64,000 bases of DNA from JACCZH01 sp963729445 (GCA_963729445.1 CAVSNU010000002.1:930001-994000), one strand, 5' to 3'. Numbered from the stretch's first letter, positions 17,825 to 28,408 are shown. Numbers and translations are program-made. Notes: a model not told the origin generated them from the letters alone.

Positions 17825-19003
17825 CTAAACGCCGTACGGGTCGGCGGCGTCGCGCAGGCCATCACCCAGGAAGCTAAAGGCCAGAATGACGACGATCACT
17901 GGAATAGCGGGAATCAACAACCAGGGAGAGATGGCGATCGCCTGCACATTCTGGGCTTGCTGGAGCTGCACGCCCCAGCTGATGGCCGGCGGCCGCAAGC
18001 CCAGTCCCAGGAAGCTGAGCGACGTCTCGCTGATGATCATGGCCGGCAGCGCCAGCGTCGTGGCCGCGATGATGTGACTCAGGAAGAGCGGCACCAGGTG
18101 GACGAAGATAATGCGCATGCGCCCGCTGCCCGAGAGCTCGGCCGCCATCACAAAGTCTTCCTCGCGCAGCGACAGGAAGCGTCCCCGGACAACACGCGCC
18201 AGGTCGGTCCAGCCGATCAACGAGATAATAATCGTGATGGCAAAGTAGATCTGGTAGACGCTCCACGAATTGGGAATTGCGGCGGCGAGCCCCATCCAGA
18301 GCGGGATGGTTGGAATCGAGCGCAGAATCTCAATCACGCGTTGAATGACCGTGTCGATGATCCCGCCAAAGAACCCGGACAACCCACCAAGAAACACGCC
18401 CAGGAACAGGCTCAACGCAACGGCCACCAGACCGATGGTGAGCGAGATGCGGGTGGCGTACATGATCCGGGACCACATGTCGCGGCCCTGGATATCCGTC
18501 CCGAGCAGGAACAGGGTGTTGCCCGCCTCGCGGTCACCGCTCACGCCGATAAGATGGCGGCTCGTGGGAATCAGACCAAAGAGCTTGTACTCAAACCCGG
18601 AGGCAAAGAACTCGACCGGCACCTTCACATCCGGGTTTGGCGTGTAGACGCGCTTGAACGTGACGGGGTCGCGCACGCCTTCGAGGGCATACACGTGCGG
18701 GCTGAAGCTGCCATTATCGAAGAGGTGGATTCGCTGCGGCGAGATCAGCTGCAGCTCTGCGTCCGACGCGTGCGGGTCGGCGTAGGCCAGGAAGTCGGCA
18801 AAGACCACCACCATGTAGAACAGCAGGACAACGACCGCGCCGACGACCGCGAGACGGTGCTTCCGGAAGCGCCACCACATCAGCTGCCACTGGGTGGCAA
18901 CCGATATGCGGTCCTCTGCGGCGTTGGCCTGGTCACTTACCGGCCGCGTCGTCCCATGTCCAACTTCCAGCGAGGTGCTGGAAATCTTCTCTGCCTCAGC
19001 CAT
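17825..19003 (-). CDS. Oligopeptide ABC transporter permease, OppC type
   Basis: 392 residues, longer than most OppC proteins because of a periplasmic insertion of about 100 residues (DPHASDAELQLISPQRIHLF to TSRHLIGVSGD) between TM1 and the transport domain. The EAA loop reads EEDFVMAAELSGSGRMRIIF. The start at ATG 19003 is strongly supported: GGTGGAGG lies 5 bases upstream and the ATG shares its A with the TAA stop of OppB. An upstream in-frame ATG at 19036 is inside OppB. Gap to OppD is 17 bp. Confidence 0.93.
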   Translation of the reverse strand: MAEAEKISSTSLEVGHGTTRPVSDQANAAEDRISVATQWQLMWWRFRKHRLAVVGAVVVLLFYMVVVFADFLAYADPHASDAELQLISPQRIHLFDNGSFSPHVYALEGVRDPVTFKRVYTPNPDVKVPVEFFASGFEYKLFGLIPTSRHLIGVSGDREAGNTLFLLGTDIQGRDMWSRIMYATRISLTIGLVAVALSLFLGVFLGGLSGFFGGIIDTVIQRVIEILRSIPTIPLWMGLAAAIPNSWSVYQIYFAITIIISLIGWTDLARVVRGRFLSLREEDFVMAAELSGSGRMRIIFVHLVPLFLSHIIAATTLALPAMIISETSLSFLGLGLRPPAISWGVQLQQAQNVQAIAISPWLLIPAIPVIVVILAFSFLGDGLRDAADPYGV

Positions 19004-19989
19004 TAGACCTCCACCCGGATTCGTGGATCGATCCACAGCAGCAACAAGTCAGAAAGAAAGGTGCCGATCACGGTCAGAATGCCGAGCAGCAGCACGATCG
19101 TGCCGGCCAGAAACATGTCCTGCGCCAGCAACGAGCTCAACAGGAGCGGTCCAACCGTCGGCAAGCTCAGGACGATCGAGATGATGATGCTGCCCGAGAC
19201 GATAAACGGCAGGGTATAGCCGATCGTGCTGGCGAACGGATTCAGCGCCACCCGCACCGGGTATTTCAGGATGACGCGCGTTTCGCTTAAGCCCTTGGCA
19301 CGGGCCGTAACGACGTAGGGTTTACGCAATTCGTCCAGTAGGTTGGCGCGCATGATCCGGATGGCCTGGGCCGTGGCCGACAGGCCAAGCACGAGCGCGG
19401 GAATCGGCATGTGCGCGAGCAGGTCCATGAACTTACCCCAGCTCCAGGGTGCTACCTGGTATTCGGGGGAGAAGAGACCGCCGATATTGGCGTCAAACAG
19501 GGTGAAGCCGAAATACATCAGAATCAGTGCCAGCAAGAAGCTGGGCACCGCCAATCCGATGAAGCCGATGAACGTGAAGACGTAGTCAGCGATCGAATAC
19601 TGCCGGACCGCGGAATAGATGCCGATCGGCAGTGCCAGCGCCCAGGTCAGCAGCAGCGCGCAGATCGAGACAATCATCGTCAGGGCAAGCCTGTCGCCGA
19701 TCACCTCCGACACCGGCCGCTGCCACTGCATCGACACGCCAAAATTTCCCGTAGCGACCTGGCGCATCCACTTCCCGTACTGCACGAAGAAGGGTTGACC
19801 GAGGCCGTACTGCTCGCGCAAGTTATCGGCAGTTTCAGCGGACACAGACGTCCCGGTTGCCGAGAGCTGGGCGATGTAGGCATCGACGTAGTCGCCCGGT
19901 GGGAGTTGGATAATGGCGAACGAGAGCACAGAGATGGCCCAGATGGTGAAGACCGCCATTATCAAACGTCGCACGATATAAGCCAGCAC
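19003..19989 (-). CDS. Oligopeptide ABC transporter permease, OppB type
   Basis: 328 residues with the classical start MLAYIVRRLIMAVFTIWAIS as TM1, a periplasmic part containing LREQYGLGQPFFVQYGKW, then five TM helices. The EAA loop reads KPYVVTARAKGLSETRVIL. The stop TAA overlaps the OppC start. About 390 bp separate it from the binding-protein gene; that gap carries repeat family B and a hairpin. Confidence 0.94.
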   Translation of the reverse strand: MLAYIVRRLIMAVFTIWAISVLSFAIIQLPPGDYVDAYIAQLSATGTSVSAETADNLREQYGLGQPFFVQYGKWMRQVATGNFGVSMQWQRPVSEVIGDRLALTMIVSICALLLTWALALPIGIYSAVRQYSIADYVFTFIGFIGLAVPSFLLALILMYFGFTLFDANIGGLFSPEYQVAPWSWGKFMDLLAHMPIPALVLGLSATAQAIRIMRANLLDELRKPYVVTARAKGLSETRVILKYPVRVALNPFASTIGYTLPFIVSGSIIISIVLSLPTVGPLLLSSLLAQDMFLAGTIVLLLGILTVIGTFLSDLLLLWIDPRIRVEV

Positions 19990-20096
19990 CAGTTACCTCA
20001 CTATCCTGGTTGGGTTCTTCTCTGAGAGAAGGCTTCTCACCTTCGTACGGGCCGCCGTGGCGGACGTTTCCCGCTTGATCCGCTCGTCGCGGCATG

Positions 20097-20260
20097 TCGT
20101 ACGGGCGCAATGAATGATGGAAGAGTCCCGATCGATCGAGATCTGGGCCGGTAATGCCTCGTCTGCGTAGCGGCGCAATTTATTGCGCCATGCCTGGCCG
20201 CTCGGGCGCCGGAGAGGGCGCAATAAATTGCGCCCCTACGCATTTCTCATTACCGGGTCA
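20097..20260. repeat. Dispersed intergenic repeat, family B (composite copy)
   Basis: Holds two palindromic cores, GCGCAATTTATTGCGCC at about 20173 and GCGCAATAAATTGCGCCCC at about 20218, joined by TGCCTGGCCGCTCGGGCGCC, and followed by GGGTCAAGTTGGACACTTCC. A partial core, TACGGGCGCAATGAAT, precedes it. The same order (core, TGCCTG, CCGG..GGAGAGG, core, tail phrase) appears at 28.5 kb. Confidence 0.7.
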
Positions 20261-20333
20261 AGTTGGACACTTCCATAATTACGCCCGTACGAAAGAAAAA
20301 CGAACGTGCCTCTGCACTCAACGCCGATCGTAT

Positions 20334-20367
20334 GGGGAAGCGCTCAGCGTGTACTGAGCGCTTCCCC
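20334..20367. terminator. Strong hairpin after the opp binding-protein gene
   Basis: Perfect 14-bp arms GGGGAAGCGCTCAG and CTGAGCGCTTCCCC around a 6-base loop, 10 bases beyond the binding-protein stop. No T tract follows on the minus strand. A hairpin between the binding protein and the permease genes often leaves more binding-protein message than permease message in such operons (known for other systems; inference here). Confidence 0.55.
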
Positions 20368-20377
20368 ACGAGTGAAC

Positions 20378-22635
20378 TTACGACTTCACGTAGAACGTTT
20401 GAGGCTGCGAGCTGGCCGGGGTGCGGACGTGCTGGCCGTTGGCCTGACGCGCCGGGATGTTGCCCATGTGGTTCTTCACAATGCGCACTCCCATGACTGC
20501 GGGAGACAATCCAACCGTGCCGATCGAATAGACCTCCTCCACCAGCAGCTTCCAGAGCTCTTGTGCGGTCTTGTTGCGCTCCTCCTCCTGCTGACCAAAG
20601 GCAACCCGGTAGAGCTCCTGCGCTTCGCGCATGCGCGGGTCGGTCGGCTCCATACCGTCTTCGCCGTCGCTGCGGTACCAGATGGAGTACGCCGGGCCCA
20701 TGAACGCCGTCGGCACGCCCACCGGCAGAGAGTGATCCGGGTACAGCAGGATGTTCTCGCTGCCGTCATTCATCCAGATCATCATCTGATGCTCGTTGGC
20801 CGTGACGCGCTGCTGCATAAGGCTGCGCTCAAGGACGTTCACAGCAAGCTGGATGCCAATGTTCGCCCACTGTTGCGCGACCATCTCACCGATCTGTGGA
20901 AAGTCAACGAACGATCCGGCGACGGCGATCATCTCCAAACGCAACCGCTCGCCATTGTCGGTTCGCAAGCGGAAGCCGTCACCATCTTTCTCGGTGAGGC
21001 CGATATCGTCGAGCATCTTGTTCGCAGTGTCCACGTCCAGCGTTGCCCACATCTCGCGGTACTCCGGACCGGGGTTGAAGGGCGAGTTATCGTTCACCAC
21101 GGTCGATCCGGGCGTGCCGATGCCGACCCAGAAGGTCTCGTTCAACTGATGGCGGTCGATGCCCAGGGCTAGCGCCTGACGGAACTCCTTGGTGGTGAAC
21201 CACTTGCGGATCTCGGCGTCGCCGTCATACGACTGGTTGAAGTGAATCGCCGCGTCAGTGCCGTAGAGCGCGGTGTCGAGATGCACCGTATAGTCGCCAT
21301 TCACCTGGTTCTCCAGGAAGACCGGCAGCTTGGCCAGGTCCATGTGACGACCCTGCTTGTCGATCTCACCGGCAATGGCCCGCAGACCGATCACCTCGAG
21401 GTTCTCGGCATTCGTCATCACAATCTGGTCGATGTATGGCAGCTGGTTGCCGTCGGTGTCGACCGCCCAGTAGTAGGGGTTGCGCTCGAGCACCCAGGTT
21501 GGATTATTGATCGGCTCGATAGTTCGCCAGGGTGAGACCACCGGCAGATCGACGTTCAAGCGCCAGGTGTTCTTGAACTTGAAGAGCAGCACCCAGTCAT
21601 CGAAGCCTTCGTCGGCCGCGAGCTGGTCGAGCTCAGCCTGATCGACGAAGTCAGGGTGAAAATCCTGAAGATAGTGGCCCGGCGCGTAAGAACCCATCAA
21701 GACATCACCACGAGTCGACAAACCACCGCCGATCTGCGTCGAGCCGGCCAGGATTTGTTCGAACATTGGGTACGGCTCGGGGAAGATCCAGCGGACGGTG
21801 AAGTCATCATCCATGACCATCTCACCGGCCTTGCCGTTGATCGACAACTCCGGGGTGGGATTGGGGACGAGCTGCTCGTTCTGGTAGATGTGCCCGTACC
21901 ACCACATGAAGTCGTTGGCGGTAAAGGGCTCACCGTCCGACCAGCGCATACCTTCACGCAGAAAAATCGTTGTTTCAGTACCGTCGGCGTTGACTTCCCA
22001 GCCCTTGGCAAGCGACGGGATCGGTTTGACGCCGGTGTAATCCCAGAAAAGGATCTTGTCGCTGGAGTTGATACGGTTGCCGTTTTCACCATCGCCCGGG
22101 CCCGTGAAGGCTCGTCGCCAGATGCCGCCGTACTTGCCAATCTCATGCACCGGCTTGATGACCATCGGGTCTTTCCCAATGCGCTCTTCCACGGGCGGCA
22201 ATGTCCCCGCCGCGACCATCTCAGCTAACTGCGGCGCTTCACTGAACGATGTTGGCATCATCGCCGGGTCGGTTAGGATCTCGGGGCCCTCGAGCTCGCC
22301 AATGAGATTGCCGCCCGGCACCGAAGCGTCGCCGGAGGCAGTAGCGTCCCCGGGCGCGGTGGCGTCCGCACCCTCTGTCGCGTCGCCATCTGCCGAAGTG
22401 GCGTCAGCCGAAGGCTCCTCAGTCGCGCCAGCGGGTGTATCACCACCGGCGGTCGTCGGCGTCGGAGGCAAGACATCAGTGGAGCTCTCTCCACCACAGG
22501 CCGCCACAGCGCGGAGATAAGTGGGGCGCTCAGGCCGAGGGCCGCCCCACGTTTGAGCACATCGCGCCGGGTCATCCGGCCGGTCGTGGCCGCAAGCACA
22601 AACCTGAGCTCCTGATTAAGATCCTTCTCCCGCAT
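20378..22635 (-). CDS. Oligopeptide ABC transporter substrate-binding lipoprotein, apparent frameshift in the signal region
   Basis: Large (about 752 residues) SBP_bac_5 protein. The true start is ATG 22635 with ATCGGAGGAG 6 bases upstream: MREKDLNQELRFVLAATTGR, then a twin-arginine-like MTRRDVLKRG and hydrophobic core GAALGLSAPLISAL. The frame then breaks near 22508-22512; the lipobox and mature start AACGGESSTD continue in another frame from 22507. Restoring one missing base gives exactly 753 codons. A Thr/Pro/Asp/Ala-rich linker of about 80 residues precedes the binding fold (YGGIWRRAFTGPGDGENGN onward). The size fits the large Chloroflexota-type peptide/sugar binding proteins. It heads the opp operon. 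Confidence 0.87.
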
Positions 22636-23295
22636 GATCTTCTCCTCCGATATGAACGCCTGCCAGGACGGAATCTCTGCCCGCCCAAACGCGTTGGAAC
22701 GCAATGCCGTCGAGGATCGGTTGTCCCGGACTATCTGGGTGTCCTGGGACGACACCTCCTCTCGACAGAAGCCGAGCCAATCTCGATCTCAAGCACAAAA
22801 GTGGACGAAGCTAGGTTGTTTTGGGAGTAAGAAGTCCGGGCGGGGTAGCAGAGCACCGTTGCAGCATGCCGGGGGGTGAAGATTGACGGTACCAGGACCA
22901 CATTGCGCCTCTTTCAAACGTCGCTGGCGGCTTTGTGCCGAAAACGTTGCACAAACACAATCCCAAACCGTTAGAGAAGTTGAGACACGGCAAAGCCGCG
23001 ATTTGCAGAGGAGCAGTGCCAATCAGTCCTCGCAGACGCTCGACGCATCGAACGAGGTGAACGCACCCCAAGCACAAGCCGGTTGGGTTGTCACGAGCCG
23101 CTTCACGCGTATCTCTAGGATTGCCACGAGTATAACCGGCCTCAAAACCATGTCAAGCCCGGCCGCCGGAATACGTCTGCGTGTGGGGCACAGACGGTAT
23201 GCCAAAATGAGGACCTGAAGTTACGAGTTTTCGCAGCTTCTTGCCGTATATATGTCTCACATGCGGATATTTTGCGATGGATATGACAGGGTTGG
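22636..23295. other. Long non-coding gap upstream of the opp operon
   Basis: About 660 bases with no convincing gene on either strand. The short frames present (60-130 codons) have shadow-like composition. The base composition is more AT-rich from about 23215 to 23290. It probably carries the opp operon promoter and an untranslated leader; I see no riboswitch I can name. Confidence 0.4.
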
Positions 23296-23329
23296 CGCCG
23301 GGGAGGTTGCTTGCATGACCTCCCCGGCG
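23296..23329. terminator. Hairpin after the HpcH aldolase gene
   Basis: Perfect 12-bp arms CGCCGGGGAGGT and ACCTCCCCGGCG around a 10-base loop, about 41 bases after the aldolase stop (minus strand). No clear T tract. Confidence 0.5.
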
Positions 23330-23370
23330 TGCAACTCGTTTTGCAACGTACCCGCGCAACGAGGTCGAGG

Positions 23371-24150
23371 CTAGCCTTTTCCGTTCAACGTGTGCAACCC
23401 CGCAGCGGCTCCGGAGAGCATGAAACCGAGGTCACTGCCGGCCGTCACATACTGGAAGCCCTGCTCGGCACGCTGCCTGGCCTCTTCGGGCGTTCCAGCG
23501 GCGATGCCCGGAATCTTCCCGGTGTTCCTGCACGCCTCGACCACGCGCTCCAGCGCCCGGATATGACGGTCGTCCTGGCCGGCTTTGCGCGGGTCGATGC
23601 CCATCGAGAGCGCCATGTCGGCCGGCCCAGCCCAGCAACCGTCCACGCCGTCGACGGCCATGATCGCTTCGGCGTTCTCGACCGCCGTGATGCTCTCTAT
23701 CTGGACTGCGACAAACATCTCATTGTTGATCTGGTCCGGGTAATCGTCCCCGTAGCGAGCCGCCCCGCCCCAACCCCATGAGCGGTTGCCCACCGGGGGC
23801 AAGCGACAGGCGTCGGCTGCTCGCTTGGCGTCTTCCACGGAGTTCACCATCGGGATGACGATCCCCATGGCGCCCTCGTCAAGCAGCCGGCCGATCAAGG
23901 TGTAGTCGTTCCGCGCCACCCGCGCCATCGGCACGGCCGACCCGGTCCGCATGGCGAGCAGCGCCAGGTTGGCAGCGTCCTGCCCAAACGAGCCGTGCTG
24001 TGTGTCAAGCAAGATAAAATCGATGCCGCTGTTCGCCAGCGCCTCGGCCGCCACCGGCGACCCGAGGCCAAGTGCGTAGCCAAACGCCGGCTTGCCGGCC
24101 TGCATCTTCTCCTTGGCAGTGTTCTTCCTCAACCGTGCACTCCCGTTCAT
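23371..24150 (-). CDS. HpcH/HpaI aldolase/citrate lyase family protein
   Basis: About 259 residues from ATG 24150 (MNGSARLRKNTAKEKMQAGK); the frame is open to 24222 but the extra residues do not look like family sequence. Barrel motifs: FILLDTQHGSFGQ, PMARVARNDYTLIGRLLDEGAMGIVIPMVNS, VQIESITAVENAEAI (metal Glu) and GCWAGPADMALSMGI (metal Asp). It stands alone upstream of the opp operon on the same strand. It is the third member of this family in the window and is distinct from the 8084 copy, so probably has a different aldehyde or oxo-acid substrate. Confidence 0.9.
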   Translation of the reverse strand: MNGSARLRKNTAKEKMQAGKPAFGYALGLGSPVAAEALANSGIDFILLDTQHGSFGQDAANLALLAMRTGSAVPMARVARNDYTLIGRLLDEGAMGIVIPMVNSVEDAKRAADACRLPPVGNRSWGWGGAARYGDDYPDQINNEMFVAVQIESITAVENAEAIMAVDGVDGCWAGPADMALSMGIDPRKAGQDDRHIRALERVVEACRNTGKIPGIAAGTPEEARQRAEQGFQYVTAGSDLGFMLSGAAAGLHTLNGKG

Positions 24151-24330
24151 CGAGGCGTTACCGGAACGCCCACACCCAACCACAATGGCGGTACACCAGG
24201 CATACGCAATGCGCGCCCACACTTATCCGTCTCACCGCCGATGGTGCAGCCTAGCCGCTCCCCGCACAGACTGCAAGAGGGGTAACGCCGCGCCGGCCCA
24301 AACGCCACTTGCGCGTATCAGTTAGGATCG

Positions 24331-27255
24331 ATGTCAGAGAGACACCGGCTGTCCATGGCTCGTCGCTTCCATCCGAAGGATAGATCGCTGGACACCAACG
24401 CTCCGACCCGGTGGGGACGCCTGATTCGAGGCTGGCTCGTCGGCCTGACCGTGCCGGCGGTCGTGCTGGGCTTGCTCGTCCTCTTCACCTGGCTGCCTGG
24501 CTACCGCATCGAGCGCCGCTTCTTCATCAGCCTCGGTCAGCTCGACACCTGGAACGCGCAGCGTGGCGCCGAGTGGCTGATGTTCTGGGCGGGGTTACTC
24601 GCGGCGATTGTACTCGTCACCCTGGCCGTCCTCCCCGGACTCGTGCGGCTGGTGCGCCAGCGCCCGCTCGCACCGTACATGGGGCTGGCCGGCGTCGGGC
24701 TGGGGCTTGGCACGGCGATCTTCGCCCTCTCATTCGGGTTGGCGTCCCGGGGGCGGGCAGACCACTATCTACTCTGGCGCCACGCCGTGAACACCGGGCC
24801 AGACGACCCGGTCTTCTCACGCCCAATGGGCTTCTATCTGACTGAGCTGCCCTTTCGCGGCGACATTGCCGGTGGAGTGCGTACCCTGTTGGTGGTTGCG
24901 ATCGTCGCGGGCAGCGCCGTCTGGCTTGCCAGCTATCTATCGCAGATTGCCATGACCGCCTACTCGGTTTCCACCTCGGGCCGGCCGCGAGTCGTCCAGC
25001 TACCGCTCAACTGGGGCAGCGTGGCGAACCTTCCGCCTCGTTTCTGGGCATTGATTGCGCTCTATCTGGCTATCTACCAGCTCGCAGCGATGGGGTTGGC
25101 CTATTGGTACGAGCGTCCAAACCTGTTGTTCACCGGAGAAGGAGTCACCGCCGGCCCAGGAACGCGGGTCCTGACGATCGATCTCAACGGACAACTCGCG
25201 ATGATCGCGCTGCACGGGATTGTGGCCCTCGCCTGTGTCTGGCTCGCGGCCACCCGCAGGGCAGACCTGAAGAACATTGGCGGGTTGTTCGCTGCTCCGA
25301 TCGTGGTCTCGGTAGCCATCGTCGTCATCGGCGCTGTCTACACCGCGCTCAGCATCCGGCCAAATGAGCTTGCCACCCAGGATGAATACATCCAGCGCAC
25401 GATCACGGCCAGCAGGAACGCCTATGGGTTTACAAATGTTGACGAACAGCAGTTCGACGAGGCGCCGGCAGGCATTACTCGTGCTGATCTTGAGGCTGCA
25501 CCTGAGACAATCGAGAACATACGCGTGGCCGATCCGGACGCCTTGTTGCGTGCCCTTGAACAGCTCCAGGAGGTGCGCACCTACTATTCAATGCACGCGC
25601 CGGATGCCGACCGTTACATGATTGACGGTGAGCTGACCCAGGTGCTGGTGAGCGCCCGCGAGGTGGTGCCAGGACAGCTGCCGGCTTCGATCGCCACCAG
25701 CTTCATCCAGCGCCGGCTGCAATACACCCACGGCTACGGCATCGTCGTCGCGCCGGCCCAGTGGTCGCGCACCGCAGCCTCCGGCGAGCCGGAGCTCCTC
25801 GTACAGGACATTCCTCTGAGGATTACCCCCGGCTTCCCGGAAATCACCCAGCCCCGGCTCTACATGGGCGAGCAGGTGGATGGCGAAGACTGGGTCATTG
25901 TCAACACGGGCATCGACGAAGTCGATTACCCCGGCCAGCAAGACACCGACGTCATGACGCGCTACGAGGGGCCGGACGGCGTCGAGGTCGGCGACGGATT
26001 GTCACGGCTGATGATGGTCATGCGGCTTGGCGAGATCAAGATCTGGACCAGCGAGTACATCGACCCCGGCTCGCGGGTGCTCTTTCACCGCAACGTCCTC
26101 GGCCGGCTGCGAGCCATCGCACCCCAGTTCATGTGGGACCCCGACCCGCTGCTCTTTGTGCGTGACGACGGCAGCCTGGCGTATGTTGCCAACGGCATGA
26201 CCAACAGTGACCGTTATCCGTACAGCACGACAATCGATGGAGACAACTACCGCCGCAACTCGATCAAAGCCGTCATTGACGCCTATACCGGCGAGGTGGA
26301 GATGTACGTCTTCGATCCGGAGGACCCCATCCTGCAGGCATACCAGCGGGCCATGCCTGACCTCTTTACAGACGAACCGCTACCGGACGACGTGCGCGCC
26401 CACCTGCAATATCCTGACAGCCTCTTCGCTTGGCAAGCCATGATGTACGAGACGTACCACACGACGGATCCGGGCACGGTCTACGCCGGCACCGATCTCT
26501 GGCAGATTGACAGAGAGATCGTCTTTAACTGGAACGTGCGCCAGGCGTACGAGCGCCGGATGGAGCCGTACTGGGTCCTCTCGCAGATCCCCGGCGACGA
26601 AGAGCTGGCGTATCGCACGATTCTCGCCTTCTCGGTCAGTGGCAAGCGCCCGTTGTCGGGCTGGCTGACGGTAAACAACAACACTTACGAGATGACGGCA
26701 TTCAAGCTCCCCAGAGGCAGCCAGACCATGGGTAGTCTCCAGTTTGAGTCACTCATCAACTCGAATCCGGAGATCAGCGAGCAGCTCACGCTCTGGAACC
26801 AGCAGGGGTCGACTGTCGTGCGCGGGCAGACGGTCATCACGCCGGTGGGGCGCGGGTTTCTCTATATCAAGCCGATCTACCTGGTCGGTGAGGGCACGGC
26901 CATCCCGCAGCTGGTGCGGATTATCTCCGGCACCCAGGACCGTGTTGCCTGGGGACCGAGCCTGAGCAGCTCGCTCGTTGCCCTGCTCGACGCACCGGCT
27001 GTCGAGGTTCCCGTCGAAGACGGCCCGGTTCCAACGCCCCCAGCTGAGCCGCTGCCAACCCCAACGCAACCGCCAGCCGGCGGACCGCCGGCAGAGGTTC
27101 CAGTTGATCTCACACCACTCACGGACGTCGAGCTCGCGGAGCTGGCCGACCAGCTCTACCAGGCGGCGCAGTCCGCCCCCGACTTCCAGGAACGCGGCCG
27201 CGCGCTGGACGAGCTCGGCCGGGTCATCGAGGAGATCCAACGCCGGGCGGAGTAA
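24331..27255 (+). CDS. UPF0182 family membrane protein
   Basis: 974 residues, the usual size of this COG1615 family. The first 350 residues hold about seven TM segments (for example WLVGLTVPAVVLGLLVLFTWL, and repeated ones up to VVSVAIVVIGAVYTAL). A large extracytoplasmic part follows with the family hallmarks FTNVDEQQFD, RITPGFPEITQPRLYMGEQ, PYSTTIDGDNYRRNSIKAVI and DAYTGEVEMYVFD. The last 90 residues are a Pro-rich linker and an acidic, helical tail. No biochemical role is established for the family. It has weak ribosome sites at ATG 24331 and at ATG 24355, so the exact start is uncertain. Confidence 0.95.
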   Translation: MSERHRLSMARRFHPKDRSLDTNAPTRWGRLIRGWLVGLTVPAVVLGLLVLFTWLPGYRIERRFFISLGQLDTWNAQRGAEWLMFWAGLLAAIVLVTLAVLPGLVRLVRQRPLAPYMGLAGVGLGLGTAIFALSFGLASRGRADHYLLWRHAVNTGPDDPVFSRPMGFYLTELPFRGDIAGGVRTLLVVAIVAGSAVWLASYLSQIAMTAYSVSTSGRPRVVQLPLNWGSVANLPPRFWALIALYLAIYQLAAMGLAYWYERPNLLFTGEGVTAGPGTRVLTIDLNGQLAMIALHGIVALACVWLAATRRADLKNIGGLFAAPIVVSVAIVVIGAVYTALSIRPNELATQDEYIQRTITASRNAYGFTNVDEQQFDEAPAGITRADLEAAPETIENIRVADPDALLRALEQLQEVRTYYSMHAPDADRYMIDGELTQVLVSAREVVPGQLPASIATSFIQRRLQYTHGYGIVVAPAQWSRTAASGEPELLVQDIPLRITPGFPEITQPRLYMGEQVDGEDWVIVNTGIDEVDYPGQQDTDVMTRYEGPDGVEVGDGLSRLMMVMRLGEIKIWTSEYIDPGSRVLFHRNVLGRLRAIAPQFMWDPDPLLFVRDDGSLAYVANGMTNSDRYPYSTTIDGDNYRRNSIKAVIDAYTGEVEMYVFDPEDPILQAYQRAMPDLFTDEPLPDDVRAHLQYPDSLFAWQAMMYETYHTTDPGTVYAGTDLWQIDREIVFNWNVRQAYERRMEPYWVLSQIPGDEELAYRTILAFSVSGKRPLSGWLTVNNNTYEMTAFKLPRGSQTMGSLQFESLINSNPEISEQLTLWNQQGSTVVRGQTVITPVGRGFLYIKPIYLVGEGTAIPQLVRIISGTQDRVAWGPSLSSSLVALLDAPAVEVPVEDGPVPTPPAEPLPTPTQPPAGGPPAEVPVDLTPLTDVELAELADQLYQAAQSAPDFQERGRALDELGRVIEEIQRRAE

Positions 27256-27322
27256 GCAACTGCGGCATCCGATCTGTCCTGATCATTCCCGGACACCGAA
27301 TCGTCACCCCGAGCGCCTAGCC

Positions 27323-27466
27323 CGTCATCCTGTGCTTGATAGTCATCCTTCCCGCAAGGAAGGATCTCTGGTCAAACACCTCGGGAGTCGAGCGAAAGAT
27401 CCCTTCGACTTCGCTCAAGGCAGGCTCTTCGCTGGCGCTGAGGATGACTAGCACGCTCAGGATGAT
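27323..27466. repeat. Dispersed intergenic repeat, family A (long copy)
   Basis: GTCATCC..TGATAGTCATCCTTCCC, then AAGGAAGGATCTCTGGTC, AAAGATCCCTTCGACTTCGC, TCAAGGCAGGCTCTTCGC and CGCTGAGGATGACTAGC. It occupies most of the gap between UPF0182 and the YebC gene; the rest of the gap shows nothing recognisable. Confidence 0.7.
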
Positions 27467-27664
27467 CGGCACAATACGCGGCTCCCCACCAACAGACCGG
27501 GTCCAAGGCGTGCGCATGGCATGACGCCTACGCTTCGCGAATGCACCATTCTGCCCTCTCATGCCATAATTAGATGTTTATTTCACGGCATTGCGGCGGC
27601 ATTCAGCATGGCGTACCAGCCAGCCCCGCATGGGCAGATCATTCACAACCAGGGGAGTTACAGC

Positions 27665-28408
27665 ATGGCCGGTCATTCCAAGTGGGCCTCAATCAAACGC
27701 AAGAAAGCAATTAACGACAATAGGCGCGGCGCGAACTTCTCAAAGTATTCGCGCGAGATTCAGGTCGCCACCCGTGAGGGCGGTCCGGACACAAGCGCGA
27801 ACGTGCGGCTGCGCATGGCGATCGAGCGCGCCAAGCGTGACGGTATGCCCAACGACACGATCGAGCGGGCCGTCGCCAAGGGGAGCGGCGCGAGCTCGGA
27901 CGGTGACGCGTACGAGACCGTTGTCTACGAAGGGTATGGCCCGGGTGGAGTCGCGATCATGGCCATCGCCCTGACTGACAACCGCAACCGCACGGCTGCC
28001 GTCGTACGCCAGGCCTTTAGCCGCCACGGCGGATCACTCGGCGAAACTGGTACCGTCGCCTGGCAGTTTGAGGCCGTGGGCCAGATTACCGTCGGCCTCA
28101 ACGATCTCGACGCAGACGAGATCGAGCTACAGGCCATCGATGCCGGCGCATCGGACGTCGCCAGCGAGGAAGAAGCCGTCATCATCACCACCGACCCGAC
28201 CGACCTCAGCCAGGTGGCGGATAGCCTGCGCGAGAGGGGCCTCAACATCGAGGACATGGGTATCACCCGGATCCCACAGGTCACCGTCGACATCGACGGC
28301 AGCCAGGCTGCCACCACCATGCGCCTCCTCGAAGCCCTGGATGAGCTCGACGATATCGGTGAGGTCTTCACCAACGCCTCCTTCGCAGAGGAGCCTGCCA
28401 CGGCATAG
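27665..28408 (+). CDS. YebC/PmpR family transcriptional regulator or translation factor
   Basis: 247 residues from ATG 27665 (MAGHSKWASIKRKKAINDNR, the invariant start of the family), with GGGGAG about 8 bases upstream. The open frame starts at 27521 but the extra 48 codons are not family sequence. Conserved blocks: GGPDTSANVRLRMAIERAKR, NDTIERAV, YEGYGPGGVAIMA, TDNRNRTAAVVRQAFSRHGG. Family members were described as DNA-binding regulators and more recently as ribosome-associated factors easing polyproline stalling. It is often beside ruvC in other genomes; not here. Confidence 0.96.
   Translation: MAGHSKWASIKRKKAINDNRRGANFSKYSREIQVATREGGPDTSANVRLRMAIERAKRDGMPNDTIERAVAKGSGASSDGDAYETVVYEGYGPGGVAIMAIALTDNRNRTAAVVRQAFSRHGGSLGETGTVAWQFEAVGQITVGLNDLDADEIELQAIDAGASDVASEEEAVIITTDPTDLSQVADSLRERGLNIEDMGITRIPQVTVDIDGSQAATTMRLLEALDELDDIGEVFTNASFAEEPATA

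Noticed and set aside
17399..19006. 535-codon plus-strand frame opposite oppD and oppC
   Set aside because: Antisense shadow in GC-rich sequence; composition is dominated by Asp, Arg, Gln and His as expected from reversed codons.
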